From the NCBI GenBank assembly GCA_951394045.1, contig OX595993.1, positions 248,001-312,000 on the forward strand: a stretch of DNA of 64,000 bases, given 5' to 3'. Source of the stretch: Nitzschia sp. DOCU1 (lineage: Eukaryota > Bacillariophyta > Bacillariophyceae > Bacillariales > Bacillariaceae). Both the position numbers and the translations under genes were made by a program. Below are positions 9,586 through 20,326 of the stretch, piece by piece (the first letter of the stretch is position 1; each line of letters opens with the position of its first letter). The notes under the pieces were generated by a model. It made no database searches. It had not been told where the DNA came from and was given only the letters and a program-made list of their open reading frames with translations.

Positions 9586-12500
9586 TGCCGTGGCATATCC
9601 TGGCTACGGCGGGTTGTTGCTTCTTATTCATCTCACACCACTGTCTCACGCTGCGAACTGGATTCGCACGCTGACACATGCGCATTCTCTCTCGAACATT
9701 GTTTTGTCCTTCACACCTACAGCACCAACATCAACGTCAGTGGCTTTCATGACAGTATGGAGCCGATCAGAAATGTTACCGAGGCCCTCGTGGCCGTGAC
9801 ATATGATTGCCCGGTAACTATGCACACTTACATTCTTCTTTTCGATCATGCACTCGTTTTGCCTAATATGTCTTGTCATTTGTTATGTCCCGACCAATTG
9901 AGGGAAAACCAAATCATTGTAAATGACGTGGCTTTGCAACGAATCCCACCGGATAAACGTGCAGCCACTGATCACAGTATTTTGGACCCCAAGAGCGGTC
10001 TACACATACCGCTACAATACGACAAACCATTTTCATATTTTCATGTTAGGAAGCCGACTCGTGCCGAGGCTACTGATCCCATCAACTACACACATGTCCG
10101 TATGACCAGCGAGTTGGAATGGAGGCCATCAGATTCAAACTCGAATCTCGTGGAAGAGCATCTTCGGTGACAAGTCGGTGGCGATTCATATTTCAACACG
10201 ATCTCGGCTACAAGTGCAACACAATTGTTTTCTCTTTCTTCTTTCCTACAGGCCGAGGAACGTATCTGCTCTGCTTTTCACAACCTTGCTCTTGCCACCG
10301 CTTTAGGGGACAGAGTTATGGTTACGCTATCTGCGATGAAAACGGCGGCAAGAACTACACTTGTGACTGCCGACCAGTTAGCGCGACGATGGCGGATAAG
10401 TCTGGAGGCAGCGCAACGAACTTTGACGAAGACAACACAACGAGCTGTGAGAGATTGGAGCCGTGTTTCAGGGGACCGATTATTTCGGCCAACAGAGTAT
10501 GCGCTACGATACAGAAGGCTACGAAGCAAACTGTTTGTCGATGTGAAATTTGGCCCCGCAAAGTCACTGGAGGGCAATACGTGCATGGCAGTCTATTCGA
10601 CGCCATTTCAGTGGGTAGCCGGTTTCCCACTTCCCAAGGAATCCGAAGTTCACACTACTTTGGACAAGGTTTTTCGCACCGTTGGATTCCCGGAATCCAT
10701 TGTTCCTGACTCTGCTCTCTCTCTCACCAAAGGCGAGTTTCTCAAACGATGCCAGCGTGCTCAAGTCCCCATTCTGCCAGTGGAACCGTACCGGCACAAT
10801 CAGTCTCAAGCCGAGAACGCAATTCGCGAGGTCAGCCGTCTCTACGAACGGACCATGTTGGCTCGTAATGTTCCTGCATGTCTCTGGGACCGTTGCTATG
10901 CAACGTGTGCCGAACAGCGGAGTCACACTGCTCTGGGCCATCCTGAGCAGAACGGTGAATGTGCAGCAACGATAGCTGCGGGGGACACGGCGGATATTTC
11001 GCATCTGATTAACTTTGCTTTTTATGATTGGTGCTGGGCGCGATCGCCACGTGAATCGAGTCAACCGCAGAAGCAGTTGTGTCGTTGGCTCGGACCAAGT
11101 TTTGATGTTCCTGATGTGCTTTGCCAGGCAGTCCTCACCTCGAACGGTAGCATTTTGCATCGTTCTTCTGTTGTTCCTTTGTCGCAGGAAGAGGTCCAAA
11201 ATGAGGACATCAAGCGAATGAAGAAAGAGTTTACTGATAAACTTGCAGCAAAGCTAGGCGAGCGAATCAAAGGGATTGATTTAAAGCCAGACGATGGCGA
11301 CAAACGGTTTATCAGGGCGGAGGACAATGTTCCAACTTTTGTTCCCTACGAGGACGACGAGACGAACGAGGTTGACGAGCAGGACAAGGATTTTGTTCCG
11401 CCTCTCTTTGATGAAGAAGAGAAGCCGCTTGAGTATGACCATTACGTGTCTACGAAGATACGAAAGGCTACAGGTGACGGTAATAATGTTCTAACAGGCG
11501 TCGTTCGTGGGCGCAAACGAGATTCCCAGGGGAATTTCATCGGGCATTTCCACGAGAACCCGCTACTGGACACAGCCCAATACGAGGTTGTTTGGACAAA
11601 TGGAGATGTTGAATGCGTCACAGCTAACCAAATTGTCGAATCTATCATGGCGTCTGTTGACGATGAAGGATACTCAGTTGCCTTTGTGAAGGAGTTTGTT
11701 GACCACAGGTGCGACGGTACGGCTCTAAAAGCTGATGATGGTTTCATCGAACAAGGAGGACAGAGGATCCCGAAGCGCACCACAAAGGGTTGGAGTATTT
11801 GTGCCGAACTGAACGATGGCAGCACAATGTGGTTTCCGTTGCGAGATGCGAAGGAAGCTTACCCAGTCCAACTTGCCGAATATGCTGTTGCGAATAAACT
11901 TGTTTCGGAACCAGCGTTTGCTTGGTGGGTTCCATTCACTCTCAAGAAAAGGGATAGTGTTTTGAAAGCGGTAAAACGCCGCGCCGTACGAAGGAAGAAT
12001 GAGAAATTTGGAATTGAGGTTCCTGGGCCAATGGATGTTGCCCGTGCACTCGAGATTGATCGCGAGACGGGAACTCAACATTGGGCCAACGCGATGGCAA
12101 AGGAAGTTAAGACGGTCATCCCTGCATTGAAAGTTTTGGATTCGGAAGAGAAGGTTCCTGTTGGCTCGCAACTCATCGACCTGATGGTTGTCTTTGATGT
12201 TAAAATGGACTTGACTCGCAAAGCAAGGATCTGTGCGAGAGGCGACCAAACCGAGCCGCCGTCTTCGGTTACATATGCGAGCATGGTTACAAGGGAAAGT
12301 ATTCGTCTCGCTTTCTTGCTTGCGTCTTTGAATAATTTGTCTGTTCTTTCTGCCGATATTGCAGGCGCTTACTTGAATGCACCGTGTGCTGAAAGGGTTC
12401 ATACGATACTTGGACCCGAGTTTGGTGCGTTACAGGGCAAGACTGCGGTGATAGTAAAGGCTCTCTACGGATTAAAATCTGCAGGATTTTCATGGAGAAG

Positions 12501-13701
12501 CTACTGTGCGAAGACCCTTCGAGAGGAATTGGGCTTTACTCCTTGTCGCGCCGACATGGATGTTTGGTTTCGAGAGGCCGTCAAGCCGAACGGCGAGAAA
12601 TACTACGAGTATTTGTTGGTTTATACCGACGATTTACTTGCGATAAGTACGGACCCAAAGTGCATTCTCGACGATCTTAACATGCGTTTCTTGTTAAAAG
12701 AGGACTCAATTGGAGAGCCGACGAGGTACCTTGGTGCAACGATCTCAAAGTTCTGGATTGATGGCGACCCCATGCCGAAATGGGCGATTGGTTCAGGGGA
12801 CTACATCAAGGAAGCGATTCGTGTGATTAAATCAAGGCTCTCGCAGATGGAACTCGAATTAAAGTCTGGGGCAAGCGCGCCATTTCCCTCTGGCTATAAG
12901 CCGGAATTGGATGTTACCCCGCTACTCAACGATGAAGGCGCCACGTTTTATATGCAGTGTGTTGGTATCCTTCGGTGGATTGTTGAGCTCGGTCGAATCG
13001 ACATCTGTACAGAGACATCAATGCTGGCAGCTTACAATGCGTGTCCGCGAGATGGGCATCTCAAGGCGGCCTTACATGTGTTTGCTTATCTGAGTAATCA
13101 TGAAAGATCTAACCTGGTCATGGACGATGGATACCCGGACCATTTGCCGGAATTGCAGAAGCATGAGTGGAAGGAGTTCTATCCGTGGGCGACTGATGAT
13201 TGGCCACCAGACGCGCCAACCCCCCTCGGGAAACACGTGGTAATTGTCATGTTTGTTGATGCGTCTCATGCTGCTAATGTCGTTACTCGTCAGTCAAGAA
13301 CAGGTGTATTGATTTGGGTTAATCGTGCTCCGATCGTTTGGTATTCTAAGAAGCAAAACTCGATTGAAACGAGTTCTTTTGGGTCGGAGTTCATGGCGTT
13401 GAAAACGGGGGTCGAGCTTTTAGAAGCGCTCCGTTACAAGTTACGTATGCTGGGTGTTCCTATTGACGGGTATGCTCATGTTTTCGTCGACAACATGTCT
13501 GTCGTTAGCAACACAAGTGTGCCGGAATCTACTCTCAAGAAAAAGTCAAATTCAATTGCCTATCACTACGTGAGGTCTAAGGCTGCGGCGGATATTCTAC
13601 GTATTGGTTATGTTAATACCAAGGCGAATCTAGCCGACATGCTGACCAAGGTTCAGAATGGAGCGGAGCGTAAGGAGCTTGCGAGACAAGTCTTGTTCTA
13701 A
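9586..13701 (+). CDS. Copia-1 Pol: protease, integrase, RT, RNase H (one internal TGA)
   Basis: The frame continues from gag without a shift. The protease has ELDSHADTC (about 9661) as catalytic motif, then LPNMSCHLLCPDQL. A TGA at 10168-10170 then interrupts it, and the same frame stays open from 10171 to 13701. Numbering from 10225, the integrase has D near 104, D near 160 (VPDSAL) and E 35 residues later (AENAIRE), a D34E spacing. A linker with LDTAQYEVVW and KGWSICAELNDGSTMW follows, as in algal copia elements. RT has YTDDLL near 798. RNase H has FVDASHAANV near 1008 and ends NTKANLADMLTK. All domains look complete, so the only visible defects are the two TGA codons. They may be leaky stops or CpG-decay products of CGA codons. 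Confidence 0.85.
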
Positions 13702-13883
13702 GTCGCGTCTGACTCGTCGAGGGGGTGGCCTAAGCTTGTTGGCCATTCGTGTTGGACGTCCTGCGGTGGGGCAGGTACCTCGGTTGGATTTATTTGGTGA
13801 TGGTGGGTGTTGTTGGAAGTTAGTCTTGGATGAGGATAGTGCGATGTGATCGGACTCCTAGCTCCGTCTCCCATCGAGGGGAC

Positions 13884-14038
13884 CGTTATTTCCCCGAAGA
13901 AGTGGCATGGTTTAGTCTAAGTAGTCAAGCCGGGTGTTCGTTTCCCGCGCGGTAATGCCATAATATTTTATGTCGATGATCTTATTACATGTTACTACTT
14001 TGTCGAGTGGATCCGCGCCACTCACTCGGTGATTTCTC
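13884..14038 (+). repeat. Copia-1 3' LTR
   Basis: Identical by eye to the 5' LTR and preceded by the purine-rich CGAGGGGA. The 180 bp between the pol stop and this repeat are non-coding. Confidence 0.9.
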
Positions 14039-14043
14039 GCGAA

Positions 14044-15737
14044 GTCTCGCATTTTTTCGGAGAGCCGCGCCCTCCCCTCGTGATGGCACTCATGACTCGT
14101 TGCTGCTGATGCAGCCGTGCTAACACCTCTTACAATCCATCTATCCTCAAGAACCTAAAGCTCCATCGTACATCAGTTTGGCAACTTCTAGTACCTGTGG
14201 CAAAGAAAAAAGGGGAGGAAAAAAAGGAAGTTTAAGAAGGGGACGCACATGATATCCATACAGTGATACACAGCAGTTGCCATTGCTACTGATTGTAGAT
14301 ACTAGTTCTTTTGTTCTCTTCTATATTCAATTAGTCTATGCTATGAGTGAAAATCAGGCAGCTCCAGAAAGACGGTCCAAGAAGGATGCATCGCCTCAAG
14401 CCCAAATGGCGACACATTGCCACAAGCACGGCTTGACAAATCAGTTAACTTCGTCACTCGACGACTTGGCAGATTATCGATCATTTTCTCGTGCCTTTCT
14501 TTCAAAGATATACAATGAAAAACATCAAAGCGGGCTCTCCGAATCACGTGGAGATTAGCGATTGTCGTGTGAAAACTGCACTGAATGATACGGTCAACAT
14601 CGATATCATATCACACTTCCTCGTCTTGTCATTCCAAGACGTTCCTACGTTTAGAAGTCTACAAATAATTACCCTTTGATTTTACTTGTCCGCTATTGGG
14701 TTGTCGAAGTCGTTTTGATATTCACTCAGCCGAAACACTCTGTCTGCGTCATTACGAGTCGTTCTGTCTCAAAAGCGGGATGTACTATTCAAACCGCTTG
14801 TAGTACCCGTGACACAGAGAGTATGGGCTGAACCCTTAAGACTACCGCCACCCTAGGAACCCCGCCGGAATGATTGTAGAACATTCTTTTTTCGAAAATC
14901 GACCTTCGTCTAATGCCACGGTCGCAGACGTTCCGGAACATCCCGCTAAGAGCCGATAACGGTGACACCAAGACGGTTGATTGTATTGTAGAGTCCCAAG
15001 ACCTTGCCATACTCTTCAGTGTCTTTGCAATCGATGATCGGCAAGCCCATGGCGGCGTCGTAATGGCGTCCGAAGATGATAATAACCAGAAGACAAAGTT
15101 TCAATAAAAATAAAGGCGGCGTTAGCGTCACGAGTCTTTATGGCTAGAACGTTTGCAAGAGATCACTTACCATTCAAACCTCCCACTGTAAGTGCACTAC
15201 AGGGAAATCTTAAAAAATTCGTTAGTCGACTTGTGAAATATTGAAGAAAACGGCACGACATCTGCCAGCACCTGTTTTGCACAAATTCCTCGTTGTGGTT
15301 CTGTCTTGAGAAGGAACGAGGCCAGTGAGAGCTTTACAAAAGATCCAAAACATTAGACGTCTCTCTAATAATAAGAACAATAGCTTACCTGATTGGTTCC
15401 TTCTAAATCATTCTCTAGCGAACGATAGCCGCGTCAACAGCCTCGTCGGTGGACGAGGAATTTTCATTAAATCCTGGCCTCGTGAAATTAGAACCATTCT
15501 CCGCCAAAACGAGCTGTAATAACCAGAGAAGCGGCTCAAACAGGCTTCGATGAGTGGTTGATCGAATGCAACAAACGGCGGTAAGAAATACTTACTACAG
15601 CACTCGCAATCGTCGACGCCGTCATTTTGGAGATGGGGCGAAATCACGATTCTATGGTCCGCACTAACCATATCGCCATCCTAACATTTCTTTAAAATTT
15701 ATTTAGCCAAAAATATTGACTTCTTCGACTAGCAAAA
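14044..15737. other. Intergenic stretch with no recognised gene
   Basis: Only short open frames occur. One plus-strand frame from ATG 14343 (about 70 residues, MSENQAAPERRSKKD...) and one minus-strand frame with a signal-peptide-like start (15131-14946, MTLTPPLFLLKLCLLVIII) could be small genes or exons, but neither resembles a family that I know. The left end is the former continuation of the copia-1 target site. Confidence 0.4.
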
Positions 15738-16988
15738 ATGGCACTCCCGTCGTCCGGTCCATCATTCGATCAAATCTGAAAATGCCACCAAGGATCGCGC
15801 GGGATCGAAATGAGAAGATCATTGCAACACTCAAGCGAGGCAATGAATGTCGGCATTTCATCATCAAAAAGGCTTGGCCGAGTGATCTTTTTTGAAGATA
15901 GCTTCAAAACACTATTGACAACACTCCTGCAAAAAAAGTCATTCGGCCAAAACGTATTGGCGATGGTGTCACCATCCAAAGTGCTGGCTGATGTCGTCGA
16001 GATCGTAAAAAATGATGGCAACATTGTCTCTCTTGACCAATGGGCTCCGGATGAGGCATTTGTTCGAGTTCTTCGTGACTATGATGAAGAGTACAAGTCA
16101 CTTGATTCTAGCAAATTTAACAGTTCCCTCTCAAAAGCTTTACCGGGAGGTGTTGTTGAACGCCAAACTATTCTTGGCGGCAATGGTGTGACGACTGGAA
16201 TTGCCATGCTCTATGCTAAAAAGAAGATTGCAGTAGTCAAGAGTGATCCCAAACAAAAGCCTGTTTACTTCTACAAGTTCACTAAAGCTAAAGACTATGA
16301 GACATGTCTTCTAGAGACGTCTCGAGAGTTCTTCCAAGAAGTATGGAATTCAGCCTTGCAGCCCAGACAGCGGGCACTGAAGCGACGTTCCGAACGGATC
16401 TCCCAGTCGACAGTAGATTGAAGAAGCCGCCTTGAAGATACTTCTTTGTCAGAAGAAATATATATAACCTCCAATTCAGTCCACCAAGATCAACAGCCAA
16501 AAGTCTTGATTACGCCATCGGAAAAGAAACAACGAACAATCGGACCGCCGAAGGACTTCGAAGAAGCATTTCAAATGCTTCAAGATGCCTGGACAGACAA
16601 ATATGGCCTCCCCTTTCCAGTTGAGCATATACAAGTCTATCCAACAAACAAGAAACAAGAGCCGCAAGGTACCAGTCTGTTGGTGGTGCTTGCAGCAGCA
16701 CGACGCACCGACGACCCTCAAAAAATTGTCGCATCATGTCCACCAACGGCACCACCTACAGGAAACGTCACCAGCAGGTCAACAACTACATCAAATGCAA
16801 AACAGATCTTGCGCCATGTCACTGTTGGAACAACATTTCAATATGTTGTGAGAGGCGTTCCTGAACTGTATGATGTCGTTCTCAAACGTACCTTGAATAC
16901 AGCCATGAAGTTGCATCGCTGGCTTAGTGCATTTCAAAAAGTTTTGACCAGGAGGCCGAACAACCCACTGCGGAAGAGAAGATGTTAG
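15738..16988 (+). pseudogene. Unrecognised hypothetical gene, broken by stops or a frameshift
   Basis: Two open stretches, 15810-16421 (203 residues) and 16422-16988, lie in the same frame and are separated only by a TGA at 16419-16421. Together they would encode about 390 residues. Upstream, another TGA (15777-15779) separates them from an ATG at 15738. An alternative frame from ATG 15782 reads plausibly (ARDRNEKIIATLKRGNE) up to a run of six T near 15890, suggesting a frameshift there. The protein is charged and mostly soluble, with Lys/Arg-rich ends (RQRALKRRSERIS, RRPNNPLRKRRC) and no membrane segment. I do not recognise a family and do not assign a function. A foldback repeat lies 240 bp downstream. 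Confidence 0.4.
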
Positions 16989-17228
16989 TAGCTGGTTTTG
17001 CTGATTATATTGATTTGATTGGCAGTTATTTGAAGGTTGAGTTTGCTGTTGTTGTTGAGTTTGTTGTTGTGAAATGTGTATTTTGTGCGTCGTGTTTGCC
17101 ATTGTGGTGCCGATGCAACCGATGCCGATGCGGGTTTGCACGCACGGCTAAAAATGTTATATATGTATTCAACATGTATAAAATAGGTATTTAGGAATTT
17201 TGGAGGATGTTGATATCCCAAAACTTTT

Positions 17229-17305
17229 TTATCTTCCGATCGCGGAATATAACGACTAAAATTAATTTTAGTCGAATCTCTTATCTTCCGCCCATCGGAA
17301 GATAA
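17229..17305. repeat. Foldback repeat cluster A (22-bp palindrome plus hairpin)
   Basis: Positions 17253-17274 form a perfect 22-bp palindrome. Next to it, TTATCTTCCG at 17281-17290 pairs with CGGAAGATAA at 17296-17305 around a 5-base loop. A further imperfect arm, TTATCTTCCGATCGCGGAAT, starts at 17229. The TTATCTTCCG core recurs in the foldback at 18292, so this looks like a small MITE-like or foldback family. Confidence 0.65.
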
Positions 17306-17591
17306 CAGCACTACCTTAGGTCGTCTTTTTCTAGCTGGGAAACATTCAATATTCCCTGATTCCAGGTTCCCTTGGCCTTCCTCAAAGTTGTTCTGGGGAA
17401 GTTGCATCAATAAATATGGGGGTCATCATGAGCATTTGCTGGTAAATTTGGCGCTTGACTTTGCTCAATTTTCATTTTTCGCGCACGAGACTCTCATGTA
17501 CCCATTCATCTCCTTTTTTCTTTTATGAGCCTCGTCTGCTTCTACTGCAGACAGAGAAGAAGAAGAACAAAAGCCTAACAAGAAGGTCCTG

Positions 17592-17933
17592 GTGCTCCAC
17601 AGGACACTCCCCATTGCGTGGAAGAGTCAGAGTGTCGATCCGCAATCGGACGATGAATTATTCTTTTGCTTTGGAAGTCTCTTCTTCCTACAAGCACATT
17701 CTTATTCGGACTTCAAAGTCTTGAAATGCCACTGCGCCTGCATCATTTTTAACTTGGGCTTGTTGCATCACAAGTTTGGACTTTCGGTCGGGATGAACAC
17801 GAACAATAAGAGCTTGGACAAGGCTGAACAATTGTATCGCCTCGCCATTCAGACTCTCAAAGACTTTGTTCTTTCTTTGACAGATGAAGAAAACAGCGAT
17901 ATGCTTATGGGTGTTCTAATAGTTGGACAATAG
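17592..17933 (+). pseudogene. TPR-like gene fragment
   Basis: The frame contains ACIIFNLGLLHHKFG followed by KSLDKAEQLYRLAIQTLKDF, a helix-turn-helix pair that resembles the TPR-like repeats found in many diatom regulatory proteins (pattern NLaLxxH...KAxxLYxxA). Only about one repeat pair is present, with no start context or flanking repeats, and the frame ends soon after. It is probably a fragment of a larger protein. The assignment rests on pattern only. Confidence 0.4.
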
Positions 17934-18291
17934 CTAGACTAAAAAATAATAGTTGTATCATTCATTTTGATTGAGTCTAGCGGCATATTAGATTGAAATA
18001 GGCGGTCGCGCAAGTAGTAACCTCTAGAGAGTTTTTTAAAATTCCAACGAAGCAGGCTGATGGAAGAAGTTTGCAACAAAACCAAAGCTATTATTTGTGG
18101 TAAAAGACTGCTTTTGTGATAGGTGACGGCCGAGTGCAAAGATAACAATGGATATGGATCACTCGGACGGTGTGATGCGAAAGACGAGAGGAGTAGTGAG
18201 TCTGCTGAGTCAAGTAGGTCTTCACCCCTGTCAGTCTTAGCGAGGATCCAGCAACAATATTACGTTGGTTTAACTTATAGGGGTGAAGTCC

Positions 18292-18376
18292 TTATCTTCC
18301 GATCCAATCAGAATATAACGCTTTTCCGTACCTCCGGTACACGGTTGTACGTTATATTCCGCTAAATCGGAATATA
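18292..18376. repeat. Foldback repeat B
   Basis: The left arm (18292-18320, TTATCTTCCGATC...GAATATAACG) is the approximate reverse complement of the right arm (18350-18376, CGTTATATTCCG...CGGAATATA). The spacer itself contains a short hairpin (GTACC/GGTAC). The arm sequence is shared with the cluster at 17229, about 1 kb away. Confidence 0.65.
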
Positions 18377-19107
18377 CAAATAAGTGTTGAGATATGGTTA
18401 GTGCGGACCATAGAGTCGCCACACAAAATACCACGTTCGTTGATCATTGTGGGCCTCGATCTCTTTGATCCCTACCTGGTAGCTCGGATTCGAATGTTTC
18501 AAGCAACAAAGTTCTTCCTTTGTTTGCCAGAAAACGAAATGACATAACTAGCCACTCTCTCCTAGATCGAGTCTCCAGTAGCTATTTGAGTTCAAAGTTC
18601 CAGGTTGTGTTGTTGTGGCCGAAAAATGCGTACTCATTTCCTATGTGTCAGCCACATATTTGGCGACCTCTGTCTTTTGGTGCAGTTCTCATTGTTGAGA
18701 TCCGGCGTTTGTGCTCCTTGCGCATGACGCGCGCACCTCGGATCTCGTTGTCTCGAGCAAGTTCTTTCTCGCTTGTTCTCGGATGTTTTCATTCTTTTGT
18801 TTTGCGTTTGCTTTGCCTCTTGTCATTGCCATCATCACGATTGCCTTGACGAGGAGTTGAGATAGCAAGACTACGATTAGCACACATTTTTGTTCACCTC
18901 TAGCATTAGACTGCTACGCCTTCTAGCTTTGCTGAGACGGCTTGCCGGTTGAGATTTGTCGACTCTTGTTCTGATCACAAGAGTCTTGTTCATTTGCACT
19001 TTGAGGGTTCTTGTTTGCAGCATTGCTGTTGATTGTCACGTTGTGACTTGCCTAGATTTGTCTGGTTGACAATACGGCGCACGTGGAATTTAACGCCGTG
19101 CTGAAAC
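18377..19107. other. Non-coding stretch, nothing recognised
   Basis: Short open frames on both strands show no domain or consistent coding character. The right end runs into a decayed copia RT remnant. Confidence 0.4.
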
Positions 19108-19956
19108 AGGGCCAGACTCGACATTCTGCTCGCCATAGCTTTCCTCTCCTGCACCTGAGTTTCCAAGAGTACGGTGCAGGATGAGAAGAAATTGAAGCTT
19201 GTGTTGGAGTACCTGAGAGGCATGATGGACCTCGAACTCACTGTTGGAGCAGACAGATGATTCCGATCGTGGGTAGATGTGGCGTACCAGTGCATCCTGA
19301 TTTTAAAAGCCACACTGGTGGGATAACGTCCTTTGGTGTTATAGGCATCCTTGAAGAGTCGGGGAAGCACAAACTAAATGCGAAAAATTCGATGGAAGCG
19401 GAAGTCATTGGAGCAAGTGACTACCTTGCAAATATTTTGTGGGTGAAGATGTTTATGGAAGCACAGGGCCACACGATTGAAGATTATTTTTACAAACAAA
19501 ACAAGGAGAGCGCAATCAAGATGGAAGGGAACGGAAGAATGTCAGCTGGAATCGAAGTCTACTAGGCACATCAACATTCGATATTTCTTCATCAAGCAAC
19601 GCACCGAAAGCAACAACATTTGTGGGTGAAGATGTTTATGGAAGCACAGGGCCACACGATTGAAGATTATTTTTACAAACAAAACAAGGAGAGCGCAATC
19701 AAGATGGAAGGGAACGGAAGAATGTCAGCTGGAATCGAAGTCTACTAGGCACATCAACATTCAATATTTCTTCATCAAGCAACGCACCGAAAGCAACAAC
19801 ATTTTCATCCGTCACTGTCCCACATTGTAAATGCTGGCCGATTTCTTCACAAAGCCATTACAGGACGGTCTATTCAAACAGTTCAGAGAAGCCATACTAA
19901 GGCTACAAACATGTGGACAGCCTTCGACTAATCCATCCATGCCCGACGGAGGAGAG
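19108..19956 (+). pseudogene. Decayed copia RT/RNase H 3' end
   Basis: From about 19108 the frame reads ARLDILLAIAFLS, a stop, then VQDEKKLKLVLEYLRG and DLELTVGAD, the typical RT to RNase H connection. After a frameshift near 19257 it continues with VHPDFKSHTGGITSFG, KNSMEAEVIGASDYLANILW, RYFFIKQR-type strands and a terminal FTKPLQ-like region read in other frames up to about 19950. Several stops and shifts are present and a 183-bp tandem duplication (19438-19803) splits the RNase H. The upstream element is missing. A GGAGGAGAG purine tract and a TG-starting LTR-like sequence follow. Confidence 0.8.
19438..19803 (+). repeat. 183-bp tandem duplication inside the RNase H remnant
   Basis: The segment 19438-19620 is repeated directly at 19621-19803. 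By eye the two units differ at a single base (CATTCG versus CATTCA near 19580/19763). The unit is 61 codons long. Confidence 0.95.
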
Positions 19957-20326
19957 TGTTGGAGAGAGTTTGGCCGTGGCTGACTTGGCCGATTGGAAGG
20001 AAGTCCAAGAAACAACGACTAGGGAACAAAAGACAACAATCGGAACTAGAAAGGTAAGGACATCAAGTTTGACAGTGGCGAAGCTGGGATGAGAAAAAGA
20101 TTGGAACGGATAAGGAAAGAACAAGTTTGGCAGTGAGGCTCCCCACCCAATCGGCAATATTGGTGGGACCAGGCTGGTGTAGTGGATCTAGTATTATAGT
20201 GTCTAAGTTTATTAGGATGGAGAGAGCCTACGTGGCCCCAAATTCTGGAAGTGAGACCTCGTGTCTGTGGAAGAGCTTATGGGAATGCCAATATCAGCCA
20301 TACAGATATGTAAACAGTTGTCATTA
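19957..20326 (+). repeat. Probable LTR of the decayed copia element
   Basis: TGTTGGAGAGAGTTTGGCC begins immediately after the purine-rich GGAGGAGAG, as a 3' LTR should. No partner copy exists in the window; an end near the CAGTTGTCA at about 20326 is only a guess. Confidence 0.4.

Larger units (their letters stand above)
7373..14038 (+). mobile_element. Copia-1: complete Ty1/copia retrotransposon with identical LTRs
   Basis: Two direct repeats of 155 bp (7373-7527 and 13884-14038) read identically by eye and bound a 6.7-kb unit. The bases GCGAA precede the left repeat (7368-7372) and follow the right one (14039-14043), giving a 5-bp target-site duplication. Inside, a gag frame (8119-9585) and a protease-integrase-RT-RNase H frame (9586-13701) follow in that order, so integrase precedes RT, as in copia. 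The LTRs start CGTTATTTCC and end GATTTCTC(G), not with the usual TG...CA. A purine tract (CGAGGGGA) precedes the 3' LTR. Identical LTRs imply a recent insertion, yet the pol frame holds two in-frame TGA codons (see pol). Confidence 0.93.

Noticed and set aside
10278..11199. Several 90-210-codon minus-strand frames under copia-1 pol
   Set aside because: They are shadows of the integrase coding frame, without domain content.
14343..14558. Possible small protein MSENQAAPERRSKK...
   Set aside because: About 70 codons with no homologue that I know, no splice evidence and a minus-strand frame of equal length across it; kept only as a remark for the intergenic stretch.
16585..16851. A Cys/His-rich alternative frame resembling a zinc finger (VCWWCLQQHDAPTT)
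   Set aside because: It overlaps the longer hypothetical frame and the Cys/His spacing fits no known finger; likely chance.
8119..16988. A variant genetic code reading UGA as sense
   Set aside because: Intact-looking genes in the window end in TGA (for example the methyltransferase) and no host gene with several internal UGAs was seen; decay or local recoding explains the cases noted.
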